DNA from: Megaustenia siamemsis
Taxonomy: Eukaryota; Mollusca; Gastropoda; Stylommatophora; Ariophantidae
Direction: 5' to 3'
NCBI GenBank assembly: GCA_032433765.1
Contig: JAVIAB010000073.1
Location: 66,086,205-66,150,204 of the forward strand
DNA length: 64,000 nt
Below, in pieces: positions 42,155-56,042 of this stretch. Both the position numbers and the translations under genes were made by a program. Below the pieces are notes generated by a model. The model ran no database searches. It had not been told where the DNA came from and saw only the letters and a program-made list of their open reading frames with translations. Each line of letters begins with the position of its first letter. The first letter of the stretch is position 1.

Positions 42155-42328
42155 CAGTTTTAGTAACTGAGCAATAAAACATTGTTATTAATAAAGTAGA
42201 GTGTTGCTCAGAACAGAGAAGGGTGTTATGAAAGAACAAATCTTGCTTTGAAGAAATGCTCTGTTCTGAGCAACACTCTACTTTATTAATAACCATGTCA
42301 ATGTTTTATTGCTCAGTTACTAAAGCTG
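42155..42328. mobile_element. Foldback element
   Basis: The left arm (42155-42218) includes tagtaactgagcaataaaac and aataaagtagagtgttgctc. The right arm (42260-42328) is its reverse complement with a small insertion. The loop is about 40 bases. It directly follows the 20-bp satellite. No coding capacity. Confidence 0.85.
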
Positions 42329-42329
42329 A

Positions 42330-44140
42330 AAATGACACAATACAGTTGGTTAATCTATGAGCAAAGAAATGAAGTCAGTTCAGGAATATTCTGATAGAAT
42401 AAGAGATATGATTTTAGCCATAGAAAACAGTATGTAAATAGCACTGGCATGAGAATGCAGGCTGTGGTAGATAGTGCCACTCTGTGCTTACTTTCAGAGA
42501 CTGATATCAAGATAATAGTTATTATGTCAGACTATCGGTTTATATGTAAGTCACAAGTTCTAAAAAGTGGTTTTTTCATGACGTGAAAGATAGAACATTT
42601 GGAGGCCTAAGACCTTTCTTTAAGAAGTTGTGTGGAGCTACTATTTGGTCACTCAGGATTTCACTGGCCTAAAGAAGATGGCAAACTAGTTTTGTGGGCT
42701 CCTGTAGTCAGAACTTTGAAACGTTTGACAAATTCTGATTGCTTATTACTAACTGTCTGTCAAGATGCCAAAGGCCATATATATATATATATATATATAG
42801 GTAAATACCATAATAGGTAAATGTAAATGATACAAACAGTTTCTTCATTGCTGATAAGTTGCTTCAGAAAGAGCCCTTTACTTTCCCATTATTGTTTTGG
42901 GACATTCTTTCAGTCTGTTTCAGACAAATGTCATGATGCATTGTCGTGGTTTAAAGAAGATATTATTTACAACCATTTAATGAATTTTGAGAGACAATGG
43001 CTTTAGGGGAAAATGTGTGTCTCCACACGTGTGTTATGTGGCAACAACAAAAATGAAGGAAAATAACTAATAGAATTATAATAATGATATTATTTTCCCG
43101 TATCTATCGTAATATAATTAATAGTCAAGTATAATTTTGTTTAAAATGTCTGATATATAATGAAAGTGAGAAATAGAATGATAACATTGTAGTAAAACTG
43201 ATAAGTTGATATTGTTTATGTGACAGATCATCCATGACAAAACAAAAACTAAGTGGTTTTCAGCAAATTCATTACAGGAACATTTTCCAGATATTGTGAT
43301 AATGGTCCAAAGACGAAATTAATTATTTAAAACAATTTTTTTTTATATGCATATATAATATAGTATTTTTTGTACTTGTACAGTGCTCATCTGCACATAA
43401 AATCAGTGGTGAACTTCATTTGAATCAAGATGATAGCAGGACTAGCCATATTTTAGTTGTTATTATGTGAAATTGCAGCTCATTCTAGAGCATGATCCTC
43501 TGGATTGTTATGTTTGCCTAATGTAGGTTTAGTTGGAAGTTTAATGATAATATTGACATTGATACACTTATTACAAGAGGAGATGTTAGCTGCAGTGGAA
43601 TGGGCAAACATAGCTTAGACTACACCACAAGTACTAGCTTCACAATCTGTCTATATATTATTTTTGATAGTTTCATGAGTGATGTATCAATTGATATAGC
43701 CATGGAAGGGTAGAGTGTCAAGAGATAAGTAGACAATCATTATGTTACATTTTTGGCAAGACCCACAAATGTATGCTGGGTATTTTTTATATTTAATATA
43801 CAGCTTAGAGTGATTAATCTTGGAGTGTTGCAAATCATAGATTGGTGACTTCTTTGAATGTTGAAACTATTACTTTATGTTATAGATTTGAAAGAATTAT
43901 TTTTTAAAATGTCAGATTTGAAAGAATTATATTTTTTAATGTTAGATGGATTACTTCTTGAAATGTTGCAGACTTGCAGTAATTACTTCTTTGATTGCTA
44001 AAAATCGAACTTGAATGCTGTAAATTATCTATTTTTAGAGACACCTAGAGGCTGAAAGCGTACAAATAGTGAACATGATATTTGACTTCCCATCCGTGTG
44101 CTGTGTCATAAAAATCCATTGCTCTAGTGACAATCCAAAC
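42330..44140. other. Intergenic, nothing recognised
   Basis: This is AT-rich sequence between the two convergent genes. It contains a short (AT)n run near 42778-42800. I see no splice-bounded coding exon, RNA gene or clear mobile element. Confidence 0.5.
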
Positions 44141-44149
44141 CATCAACAT

Positions 44150-44580
44150 CATTGGGTGCCTCTCCACATCTAAGATTGGCTACAATGGAGCACCATTCCA
44201 CTCTGTCTCTTACTTTGATAGTGCAGGTTGTCATAGGCTGACTTGTTCATCTTTTGATGTTACTCATCCATGTTAGTTTTGGTCAACCTCTTTTACCTTG
44301 TATTTTCCATTCCAAGATTACTTCTAGTAGGCTGCTGTGTCTTTTAGCATGCCCCAAAAATCTCATTTGTCCTGTTTGAATTGTGTTTAGTAGTTCTCTT
44401 TTTTATTTTTAGTTGTTTTAAGACTTCATTTGTTTTCTTTTCTTTCCATCAAATTCTTCCCATTCTTCTATAAATCTGCATTTCAAAGCTTCAATTTTTT
44501 GTTCTGTTTTCTTGTCTAATATCCATGTTTCTGCACCATACACAAATGTTGAGACGATATAACATTTTGCTATTCTTATA
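44150..44580 (-). mobile_element. Family A 3' fragment, diverged
   Basis: The sequence accatcaacatcattgggtg through accattccactctgtctctt and ttcttgtctaatatccatgt is the complement of the family A C-terminal coding region (compare 34385-34820). It has several deletions relative to the intact copy, so it is an old insertion. Confidence 0.88.
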
Positions 44581-45039
44581 GCATTCCTATAGAGATATTT
44601 ACCTTGCTCTGTGTTATCTATCCCTACTTTTTAAGCTAAAACAATTTGTTGTAGACATTTAGTTTCTTCATGTTTGCTGTGAACGATTGATTGGTGGCCT
44701 TACAAACCCTAACTGTGAAACATCCATTGTTTTTTAAATAGGAAACTTGACTCTTAGACAGAAGTGATGAACTTTAATCTAGACCTAGCAGTGAAATCAA
44801 TTATAAAGTTAAATAAAATAGGTTTCTGGAAGGCACAAACAATGCCACAGGAGGTGAACATGTATCAACCATGTGATGAGAAAAGATAATCAAAGAACTA
44901 TAAAACAGGCCCTCAGATGGGAAACAGAAAAAGGAAAAGAGGTTGGCCTAAAGATCCACTAAAAAGAACACATGCAAGAGGCAAAAAACAGAATTCATCA
45001 TCTCCTTTGCCAAGACTGATAGGTTTTTCCAGAAAAGGA

Positions 45040-45110
45040 ACATGTGGTGAGATAATTACATGTGGTGAGATAATTACATGTGGTGAGATAATTACATGTG
45101 GTGAAATGTG
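45040..45110. repeat. 18-bp tandem repeat, four copies
   Basis: The unit acatgtggtgagataatt occurs three times exactly, with a fourth variant (gtggtgaaatg). A recent small expansion. Confidence 0.9.
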
Positions 45111-45282
45111 TGTCCTATGCAAAGTCTGACGCTTAATAGCAAAGATCAACAGGCATGGAAAGTCTAGTAATTCTGCTTTATGTGCCATCTTTAAAGGACA
45201 ATAGATAGATAGAATTAATCTGCAGATTGTAATCAGAAGGCATTTTGCTTAATCAGGGAACTCATAAGATTCTTCTTCTACC

Positions 45283-45597
45283 TTTCAGCTCCCCGTGGAG
45301 CATAGGTCTTCAACAAACACTTGACAAGCCGTTCTGTTTCTTGCCATTCTTTTAAGATCATTCCATGTTTCCCCATCATCTTCATCTCTGCTTCTATCTG
45401 TCTTCTCCAAGAATTCCTTGGTCTTCCTCTTTGTCTTTTCCCCTGGGGATTCTAAAAAAGGGCCTGTTGTGTAATACTCTCAGTTGGCTTCCGTAGTGTG
45501 TGTCCTATCCAGTGCCATCATCTTCACTGTATCTCTTTATCCACTGGTATTCGACTGGTACATTTCCATAATTCTATGTTAGTGATTTTGTCCTCAA
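45283..45597 (-). mobile_element. Family D 3' fragment
   Basis: The text cagctccccgtggagcatag through ttttcccctggggattctaa matches 49348-49645, the 3' end of family D. It is truncated. Confidence 0.85.
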
Positions 45598-46254
45598 CTC
45601 ATAAGATGCTCTTATATAAATGCATCTATATGTCTGAGTGTTCATATACTCATACTTCTGTAAACATTCTTTAATTTGTACTTTGCTGACAGAAAGATAT
45701 CTTGTGTTCATAGTACTAGTTCTATGATGGTGTCATTAATTTAGAGTACCTGTTACTACCCTAAACCATAACTGAAAATGTCCAGCAACTTCAATCTTTT
45801 GCCTTGCTTTTCCTTATTTGTTTTTGTCTCTTGCTAAAAGCATATTTTGTTGAATAAATAATTGTATCAAAGTATGCTTCATCAACATATAAGTACTGAT
45901 TTGAGCAAGAATCATTTTCTGTGTATTTTCAACTTCTTATATACTATATCCACGTCACAAATCATTAGCTAAACTGTTTTCAATTTGTGGCTTTTGGTTG
46001 AAAGTAGCAAGACTGGGTTAAAAATGACAACTCATTTAAGCTATATTATGATGAGTACTGAGTAGTTAAAAAATGATCATGTCCTTAGAAGAAAGTCAAT
46101 GAAAAAAATGTGTTTTTGTTGTGGCTTTTCCATCTTCATCAAGATCTCAATATGCAACTCCTTCATTTATGACAGTGTTATTTCAAATATTGCATGACAG
46201 TTAAACCAGATTAAAACAAATACCATTGAAATACAAATAAATGTTACATTTTAT

Positions 46255-46622
46255 AGATGTTAAAATGAAAAGACAATTAGAGGCCACAGATTTCTCAGAA
46301 GAATATTGAAAGCTCCTTGGACAGCTAAATAGACCAACGAGGACATTCTCAAAGAATCCACCACAAAAAGGGAGCTCCTGAAATACATCAGAAAGAAACA
46401 ATCAACATTTTTTGGGCACATCATGAGATGAGGAAAGTTGGAATACTTGGTTACAACTAGCAAAATACAGGGAAAGATAGATTGCGGACGACAAAGAGAG
46501 AAGATACTAGACAGCTTGGTGTCATGGCACGAAAAACAGTCAACAACAGAATTGATACAATGCACTATGGATAGAAAATTGTTGAAGAAAAAGATCACCT
46601 ACACCAACTGGTAGGGTACATG
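46255..46622 (+). mobile_element. Family B/E 3' fragment
   Basis: Plus-strand text (ttctcagaagaatattgaaa, gctccttggacagctaaata, gaaagaaacaatcaacattt) is the counterpart of the family B tail RRMLKxPWTAKxT...RKKQSTFF seen inversely at 714-983. It ends at a tgatgatag run near 46620. Frames are broken. Confidence 0.75.
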
Positions 46623-46632
46623 ATGATAGATG

Positions 46633-46692
46633 TTCAGCTTAGCAGAAACACTCTTGGTTGTTAGAAGAAACACTCTTGGTTTTTAGAAGAAA
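46633..46692. repeat. 22-bp repeat, about 2.5 copies
   Basis: The unit agaaacactcttggttgtta repeats with small changes. Nothing else is recognised between 46695 and 47240. Confidence 0.7.
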
Positions 46693-47241
46693 CACTGCTG
46701 TTTGATAGAGATTTCCATTGTAGTCTCTGTTACAGGGGAAAGCTAATAAGTTCATGTTTGTTTTTTAATAAAGCAGAGTTAACTTGCTCTGTTCTGTGTT
46801 GTTTTGGTTTTATGTTTTCAACTATGATAAATTGTAACTAGTTTATCTGAGTTGTCAACAGTTGTATATAGAATAACAAAAAATCTTTGAGAACAATAAA
46901 TTTGTTCTTGAGAAACATACGATAATGATGCAAATGCTTTTGAACATTCCATTTACACTTACTTTAACTGAATATAAGTTTTTCTTTCATGATAATATTA
47001 GTTCCTTATTTTGTATTTTACACAGTTTATATTTGTTTTGATTATCTACCTACATTAAATGTTTTTTCCTTTAATTTGACTACATTTTTCTGTATTCCCC
47101 ATTCACATGTCCATACTTATCCTTATTTCCATTTAACATGATCTAAAAATAAATACAAATATATATTGAGATCAAATAATTATCTCTCTTGTGATTCATT
47201 GCCACTAGAAGTTACATTGTTGGTTTGTTTTGTTGCTGTTT

Positions 47242-47247
47242 TTTATT
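47242..47247 (-). promoter_or_regulatory. Polyadenylation signal of the protease gene
   Basis: AATAAA on the minus strand lies about 100 bp after the protease stop codon at 47348-47350, a normal distance. It is embedded in an A-rich run, so another hexamer nearby could be used instead. Confidence 0.5.
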
Positions 47248-47347
47248 TTTTTTTTAATCAGACCTCCTCATTTCAGTCATGCCAATCAACTTTCAAAAAC
47301 TCTATGCATGTAAATAAACGTGAATTTTTGCCCTTTGTACATGGTGG

Positions 47348-47478
47348 CTAACCGACAACATCACCACAGACTGTGTTAGTGGTCACTTTAGATGTAATCC
47401 AGTCAATATACTTGCTGACGTTGGTATAGATGCCAGGCCATTTGTACTCTGCACATTGAAAGCCCCAGCTGGAGATTC
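47348..47478 (-). CDS. Gene 2 last exon
   Basis: Acceptor ttctcttgacag precedes 131 bp that complete a phase 1 codon and encode ISSWGFQCAEYKWPGIYTNV, then SKYIDWIT and a tail with one more Cys (NTVCGDVVG) before TAG. SWG and PGIYTNV are hallmark S1 protease blocks that form the substrate pocket wall and the C-terminal helix start. The extra Cys near the end could pair with a Cys in an unseen upstream region. Confidence 0.93.
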
Positions 47479-50400
47479 CTGTCAAGAGAAAAGACAGCAG
47501 ACTAGTAGATGTACCTAAAGTATAACCTTGAAGTCTCTTTGTGTCATGTAGTAATTACTTGTGACAGAAGTACAATTTATACATGTTGCTCTAGCTTTTG
47601 TGTTTCCATATAAATCTTTTAGCTGCAACAGGAACTACCTACCCTCATCTTGTGTCATACATTGTGACAGCTTTAATCCTTCTGTAGCCAGATCCATTGA
47701 GCATTTCAACATTCAACACAAAACCCCAAAATAAAACACATTTTTTGTGTTATTTACTGTGAGATGCCAACACTAAACATAATGGACGATTTCAATATTT
47801 CTGCTTGATCTGTTTGGATAAAATCTCAAAGAGTTATTCCTCACTAGCCATTTTCAAGTTAGAATATGAGTTAATTAAACTTACAAGCTAACATAAACAA
47901 ACAAGAAATCATACATGAGCATAACATTAATAATTATATACTATGTGTCCAAAAAAACATTCCTTGATTTAAAGTGCTTTTAAAAACAAAACTTATTATA
48001 TTAAATGTCTTTGGGTACAGTTTCATCTGCTCATAAAGTTTCATGTGGTATCACACTCATACACACACACACTTGACTCTAGAAACATTGACGCAATAAT
48101 CTAGCTTGGACAAGACTCTTTGCTTGCAGCATATGTAGTGTGGTGGAGTTCACAGCTTCAGTGATGCATTCCAGCAGATCTTCTAGGTTTGGTGCATGTA
48201 GTGCAGGCACTGCACTCTGACCTTCACCAAGGAAAGAGTCACAAACAATTAGATCTGGTGATCTTGGGGCACGGCACTCTGACCTTCACCAAGGAAAGAG
48301 TCACAAACAATTAGATCTGGTGATCTTGGGGCACTGCACTCTGACCTTCACCAAGGAAAGAGTCACAAACAATTAGATCTGGTGATCTTGGGGCACGGCA
48401 CTCTGACCTTCACCAAGGAAAGAGTCACAAACAATTAGATCTGGTGATCTTGGGGCCCACTTGCAGAACACCTGTAATTTTGTCTGTGTTGCTGTGGAGT
48501 GAGCTCCACTTGAATTTTGCTGTCATCTGATGGCGGGAGGAATGCACAAAGATTTTGTGGACAGAAAAGAACATTTTTGAGCAAACCTGCAGCACATCAC
48601 TGAAGCTGTAAACTCAGTCATGCTGGATATACCTCAGAAAATCTTGTCTGAGCTAGATTGTCTCACTGATGTTTGCCAAGTAAGAGCTGGGACACTCATT
48701 GAGTGTGTATGTGATACTATATAAAACTTCATGAGTTGATGCAACTGTAATCACCGATGTATAAGAATATTCCAACTAGTTTTGATTTTATAATTACTTG
48801 AAATAAGAAGTGGTTTTGTGGGCATCCTGTTTTGTACAAATGGAAAATTAAGATGAATTTTACCTTCACTAAGGAGTAATAATGATGATGAATAAGTGAT
48901 GAAAAAGATGGAGTTCATTTGTTTTGAAGGGGAGTGATCTTTCATTAAGACATCAGCTAATATGCCCTTTTGGTGTTGTTACTCTTTTCTGTCTCTTTGT
49001 TGGGCTAAAAAAACTTGTGAATATTGATTGTCATTCTCCCTAGTTTTCCATACCTTCCGTGTGATATGAGTTACTTGATTTGGGCTGGGTTTTTATGGGT
49101 TTTTTTTTAAAAAATAGGTCCATACTTTCAATTTATATGGGAAAAAGACCATTTCTGAGATATTCCACAATTCTTTTCTTAAATTAATCTGCACAAAAAA
49201 TTTGTTGAAAATAAAATTATGCAGAATTGTGAAATTTATGGTTTTTCTTATACTTAAGCAGCCAAACAAAATCATACCAAAGTATGTTTGAACCAGCGTT
49301 ATAAACTGTATATTGGCCCCATCTTCTCCTTCTTCTTCTACCTTTTTTTAGCTCCCAGTGGAGCATAGGTCTTCAACAAACACTTTCCAAGTCGTTCTGT
49401 TTTTTGCCATTCTTTTAAGATCATTCCATGTCTTCCCCATCATCTTCTTCTCTGCTTCTATCTGTCTTCTCCAAGAATTCATTAGTCTTCCTCTTTGTCT
49501 TTTCCCCTGGGGATTCCAAAAAAGGGCATGTTGTGTAATACTCTCAGTTGGCTTCCATAGTGTGTGTCCCATGCAGCGCCATTGTCTTTGCTGTATATCT
49601 TTATCCACTGGTATTTGACTGGTACATTTCCATAATTCTATGTTAGTGATTTTGTCCTGCCATTTCCATCCTTTTATTCTAAGTAAGCATCCATTAATGA
49701 AAGTCTGTATCTTCGTGATAGTCAATTTTGTTGTTCTCCATGTTTCACAGCCATATAATAGGACCGACTTATCATTTGAGTTGAAAATTGTTATTTTTGT
49801 ATTTAACCTAATTTCTTTGGATTTCCATGTTTCCCAGTGCAATGAAAGCTCCTCTTGCTTATGATATCCTTATTTTGGTATCATTTTTTGTTTCTCCCTC
49901 CTTATCTATATTACTGCCCAGATATATGTAAGATTGTACATCTAGTAGAGGTATTTCTCCTAGTTTTATTTGGTTATTGCCAACTGTATTAATTCTCATA
50001 ATGTTGGCCTTATCTCTATTAATCTTCAGTCCTAGCTGTTGTGATCTCTCATCAAGTATGCTCATTTTATCCTGCATCTGTTGATGGCTGTGTGATAGGA
50101 GGAGTTATGTCATCAGCAAAGTCTAAATCATCAAGTTGTTTAGTCAGTGACCACTGGATCCCATTTCTGTTATTTTGAGTTATTTTCATAATCCAATCTA
50201 TGGCCAGTAGAAAGAGAAATGGAGACAGAAGGCATCCTTGCCTTACTCCTGTTCTTATTTCAAATGCTTCTGTAAGCTGTCCTTCATGCACCACACTACA
50301 TTTCGTTCCTTCATACATTGTTTTTTATCAGGTTAATAAACTTTATGTGGATTCCGTAATGACTCAGCAACTTCCAAAGCATTCTTCTGTCTAAACTATC

Positions 50401-53400
50401 AAATGCCTTTTCGTAATCTATGAATCCAATATAAAGTGGGGATTTTAGTTCTAAATTTTGTTCAACTATTATACTTAGAGTATTTATTTGATCAGCACAT
50501 GATCTGTTCTTCCTAAAACCTGCTTGTTCATCTCTCAAATGTTTCTCTATGGCCTCTTTTAGTCTCTCCAGAATGATTCTTCTTAATATTTTTGCTGGCA
50601 CTGATAGTAGCATAATTCCCCTATAATTTGTGCACTCCTGTAAACTTCCTTTCTTTGGTAGTTTGATCATATAACCTTCTTTCCAGTCTTTAAGTATTTC
50701 TTCCCTCTCCCAAATTTTATCCAATAGATCATGTTGCATCTTGGTAGAGGTGTTAATATCTGCTTTGATGGCTTCGCAAGGAATTTCATCTGGTCCTGTG
50801 GCATTACCATTTTTTAATAGTTTGATGGCTTTCATTATTTCTTCATTGCTTGGTTTTCCACAATTAACGTGTAACTCTTCTTCTGCTGGTAGTATATCTG
50901 GAGGATTATTTGAGCCGGGTCTGTTCAAAAGTTCTTCAAAGTGCTCTTTCCATCTCTCCATTTGTTCCCTTATATTACTAAGCAGATTTCCTTTCTTATC
51001 TTTAATAAAGGCATTCATCTGTTTGTATTTTCCACTTAATTTCTTTGTGCTGTTGTACAGTTCTTTCATATTCCCTTTATTTGCTGTTTCTTCTGCCTCT
51101 TTAGCTGGTTCATCTATATATTTCCTCTTATCCCTTTTAATGCATCTTCTCACTTCTTTGTTCACCTCTGTGTAAGCTTCCTGTGTTTTGGCTTTATTAC
51201 TTCTCGTTTTGCTTTTATTTATGTCTGCTTTCTTGTTCTTTCTTTCTTTAATTTTATCCAGGGTCTCTGCTGTCATCCATGCCTTATTCTGGCGTTCTCT
51301 TTTCCCCAGTGTTTCTTCGCATGTCTCTTTCCATATATCTTTTACCTGTTTCCAATGATCTTCTATATTTATTGTATTTTCTAGTTGTTGGAGGACTTGA
51401 TATTTGTTTGATATTGTGACTGCAAATTTATCTTAAATTCCTTGTTCTTTAAGAAACCCTACATTGAAATACTTTCTACCCTTATTCGTTGTAGTATACC
51501 TTTTCAGTTTAATTTTAAGTTTGGCTATCAGAAGATGATGATCCGAAGCTACATCTGCCCCTCTATATACTTTTACATCCTGTAAGGATGACTTAAACTT
51601 ATTATAATGCATATGTGATCAATTTGATTTTCCGTTCTATGATCTGGTGACACCCATGTAGCTTTGTGTATTCATTTATGTTGGGATATTGTTCCTACTA
51701 GGCTCACTTGATTAAGGGCGCAGAAATTCACAAATATCTCTGCATTCTCGTTTATATCTCCAAGTCCATGTTTTCCCATAATCTCTTCGAAGCCTCTGTT
51801 GTCTGATCCTACTTTAGCATTTAGGTCTCCCATCAAGATTATAATATCCACAATTGACCACATCTAAAGCAGTAAAAAGCCAAAATATATATTTTTTTCT
51901 GCATTGTCAGGAAGTTACAAATAACTGGTGAAGAGTCTCTGCAGAGTGCGTTCAATCCAGCTAAGCATGATGTGTGAGTCAGTCAAGATGACTGCATGTA
52001 TCATTAGTCTCTTAACCAGTTATGTGATAGCTTCTTTCACAGCCTCAATATCCAAGCGTGTGATGGAGATTAGCAGTCTTGTAGGCTCCTGCACCTTTCT
52101 TTATCAACTATCCAATAGAATAGACAACAAGACGCCAGCAGCTCCACACAGTCCTTGTGACCGACCCATCAGTGTAGATGATCCTGAAATTGTGTAATGG
52201 TTTACAACAATATGTGTCACCTGTGATCCTGCCCAGCACATCTGATTTCACACTGTGGAATTTTTTGGTACCAGTTTGCCTTCCCTCTTAATTCCCACTC
52301 CCTTGGCTAATCTTGTTAATTTGTTTCCAGTGCCACCATGAAGAGGTGGAGTTAGTCTTGTTGGTGTGGTTTCAAGTGCCACCATGAAGAGGTGGAGCAG
52401 TCTTGTTGGTGTGGTTCCAGCGCCACCATGAAGAGGTGGAGCTAGTCTTGTTGGTGTGGTTCCAGCTCCACCATGAAGAGGTGGAGCTAGTCTTGTTAGT
52501 GTGTTTCTAGTGCCACCATGAAGAGTTGGAGCTAGTCTTGTTAGTGTGTTTTTAGTGCACTATGAAGAGGCGGAGCAGTCTTGTTAGTGTGTTTCTAGTG
52601 CCACCATGAAGAGGTGGAGCTAGTCTTGTTAGTGTGTTTCTAGTGCACTATGAAGAGGCGGAGCAGTCTTGTTAGTGTGTTTCTAGTGCACTATGAAGAG
52701 GTGGAGCAAGTCTTGTTAGTGTGTTTCTAGTCACTATGAAGAGGCGGAGCAGTCTTGTTAGTGTGTTTCTAGTGCACTATGAAGAGGCGGAGCAGTCTTG
52801 TTAGTGTGTTTCTAGTGCACTATGAAGAGGCGGAGCAGTCTTGTTAGTGTGTTTCTAGTGCCACCATGAAGAGGTGGAGCTAGTCTTGTTAGTGTGTTTC
52901 TAGTGCACTATGAAGAGGTGGAGCTAATCTTGTTAGTGTGTTTCTAGTGCACTATGAAGAGGTGGAGCATGTCTTGTTAATGTGTTTCTAGTGCCACCAT
53001 GAAGAGGTGGATCAGGATGTAGCCAGTGACACAAACCAATCATTTATGAGTTTCTGAGCACATTTAGACTATACATAGCTGTAGTTGAATAACAGAGTGA
53101 CTAACAAATGCATTACCTTGGATGAACCATGTATCATTATCTTTGCAGATGAGAGGGCCTCCACTGTCACCCTGAAAGAATATTAATGAAGAATCTAAGC
53201 AAACAACAAGTTGAGATGATCTTCATTATGTCAGTACTAACCTTATGAAAGTCATCTGTGATTCTCTTGAGTTCATTGATAACATTAGGATAATACATAC
53301 TAATGTAGACATATGAGATATTTTAAATGTTATTTTTGTTTCATTATGACAGTCAACGTGGAACCATAATTTAAATGAATTTTAACTAGGACAGTTAAGG

Positions 53401-55957
53401 AAAGTAATAACAGTGAAGAGAAAAACCTCCCCTTTCACTCAATTATTTCTTTTGGTTTAATTAATGTGAGGTTGAAACATTTAACACCTTTCATCTCTAA
53501 CTGATGTTACTTGGTTCTGTGGACACCTCTCATCACTAACTGATGTTACTTGGTTCTGTGGACACCTCTCATCTCTAACTGATGTTACTTGGTTCTGTGG
53601 ACACCTCTCATCTCTAACTGATGTTACTTGGTTCTGTGGACGCCTCTCATCTCTAACTGATGTTACTTGGTTCTGTGGACACCTCTCATCACTAACTGAT
53701 GTTACTTGGTTCTGTGGACACCTTTCATCTCTAACTGATGTTACTTGGTTTTGTGGACACCTCTCATATCTCTAACTGATGTTACTTGGTTCTGTGGACT
53801 CCTCTCATCTCTAACTGATGTTACTTGGTTCTGTAGACACCTCTCATATCTCTAACTGATGTTACTTGGTTCTGTGGACACCTCTCATATCTCTAACTGA
53901 TGTTACTTGGTTCTGTGGACACCTCTCATATCTCTAACTGATGTTACTTGGTTCTGTGGACACCTCTCATCTCTAACTGATGTTACTTGGTTCTGTGGAC
54001 ACCTCTCATCACTAACTGATGTTACTTGGTTCTGTGGACACCTTTCATCTCTAACTGATGTTACTTGGTTTTGTGGACACCTCTCATATCTCTAACTGAT
54101 GTTACTTGGTTCTGTGGACTCCTCTCATCTCTAACTGATGTTACTTGGTTCTGTAGACACCTCTCATATCTCTAACTGATGTTACTTGGTTCTGTGGACA
54201 CCTCTCATATCTCTAACTGATGTTACTTGGTTCTGTGGACACCTCTCATATCTCTAACTGATGTTACTTGGTTCTGTGGACACCTCTCATATCTCTAACT
54301 GATGTTACTTGGTTCTGTGGACACCTCTCATATCTCTAACTGATGTTACTTGGTTCTGTGGACACCTCTCATATCTCTAACTGATGTTACTTGGTTCTGT
54401 AGACACCTCTCATCTCTAACTGATGTTACTTGGTTCTGTGGACTCCTCTCATCTCTAACTGATGTTACTTGGTTCTGTAGACACCTTTCATCTCTAACTG
54501 ATGTTACTTGGTTCTGTGGACACCTCTCATCACTAACTGATGTTACTTTGGTTCTGTAGACACCTCTCATCTCTAACTGATGTTACTTGGTTCTGTGGAC
54601 ACCTCTCATATCTCTAACTGATGTTACTTGGTTCTGTGGACACCTCTCATCACTAACTTATGTTACTTGGTTCTGTGGACACCTCTCATCACTAACTGAT
54701 GTTACTTGGTTCTGTAGACACCTCTCTACTCTAACTGATGTTACTTGGTTCTGTGGACACCTCTCATATCTGTAACTGATGTTACTTGGTTCTGTGTACA
54801 CCTCTCATCTCTAACTGATGCTACTTGGTTCTGTGTACACCTCTCATCTCTAACTAATGTTACATGGTTATGTGGACACATGCACTGGTTTCATGCTATT
54901 GTATGTATTTACCAGCTGATGCTTGACACCAGCAAATAAAGTGTCATTAGTTGTAACTTGCCATGATAATCTTCTTCATTATAATTCAACTTGCCATACT
55001 TGAATACAGCACAGTTGTCAGAGCATTAAACATAAAACAAGCCAGTTACAGTTACTGTAAAGTACTGACACGATTTTAAATTATCAAATGGTGAGACTGG
55101 CTGTACTAGAAGTCTATTTAGTTTATGTTCCCTCGGTTAGTTCAGTCAATGTCATTTTTGAACAAGTATGCCTCTATTGTTTCAATTGTTTATCAAACGT
55201 GCACTGTACAACGACAGTTTTAAAATGACGACAGGCCAGATTTTGTCCACAGATCACTTCTCCAGACCTCTCCAAATAGTTGAAACGATACCTTCTTCCA
55301 TGATTGTCAATCTTGACATTTGAACAAAATCTCCACCAGCTCAAAGTACCACATAATCTATTCATTTACTTTGGAGTTGTTTATCTTTCTCGTCCCCACC
55401 TCTAAAAAAAAAAAAAAGAGAAATTGCCATATGTGGGTCTAACTTATTTCACCCTTATTTATTTTAGTGAATAAATTGATAGATGCGTTCAGTTAAGCAG
55501 GCACGTGCATGCCAACAAAATGTGAGGAAATACGAGTAACAGCAGGCAGGGGGAGTGTGCTCACCTTACAAGCATCCTTCCCGCCTGCTTCGTAGCCAGC
55601 GCAGAATGTGTATTCTGGGATGAAGTTAGTGAAGTACCAATCTGGCTGGGAGCAAACTTCATCCGATATAATCGGTAGCGACACTTGATTTAACACATTT
55701 TGATTGCCTGTACCTTCATTGAAACATAATATTACGAGACCGGTAAACGTTTACTCTCTGCAACAATGGTTATGTTTCTTCTCTTGTATAGTCTTCTTGG
55801 TCTGTATTCTTCACCTAACTATCCTCTCTATCTATCTGATCTAATCTACCTAACTACCTACCTACATCTATCTATTCTATTCTAATCTAATCTAATCTAA
55901 TCTAATCTAATCCTATCTATCTATCTGTCTGTCTGTCTGTCTGCCTGCCTGCCTGCC

Positions 55958-55997
<40 letters not shown>

Positions 55998-56010
55998 CAT
56001 CCTATCTATC

Positions 56011-56042
<32 letters not shown>

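Noticed and set aside
50311..51276. Independent host gene for a 321-residue protein
   Set aside because: It is the RT core of the broken family D LINE (FIDYEKAFD, with the FADD box in the next fragment).
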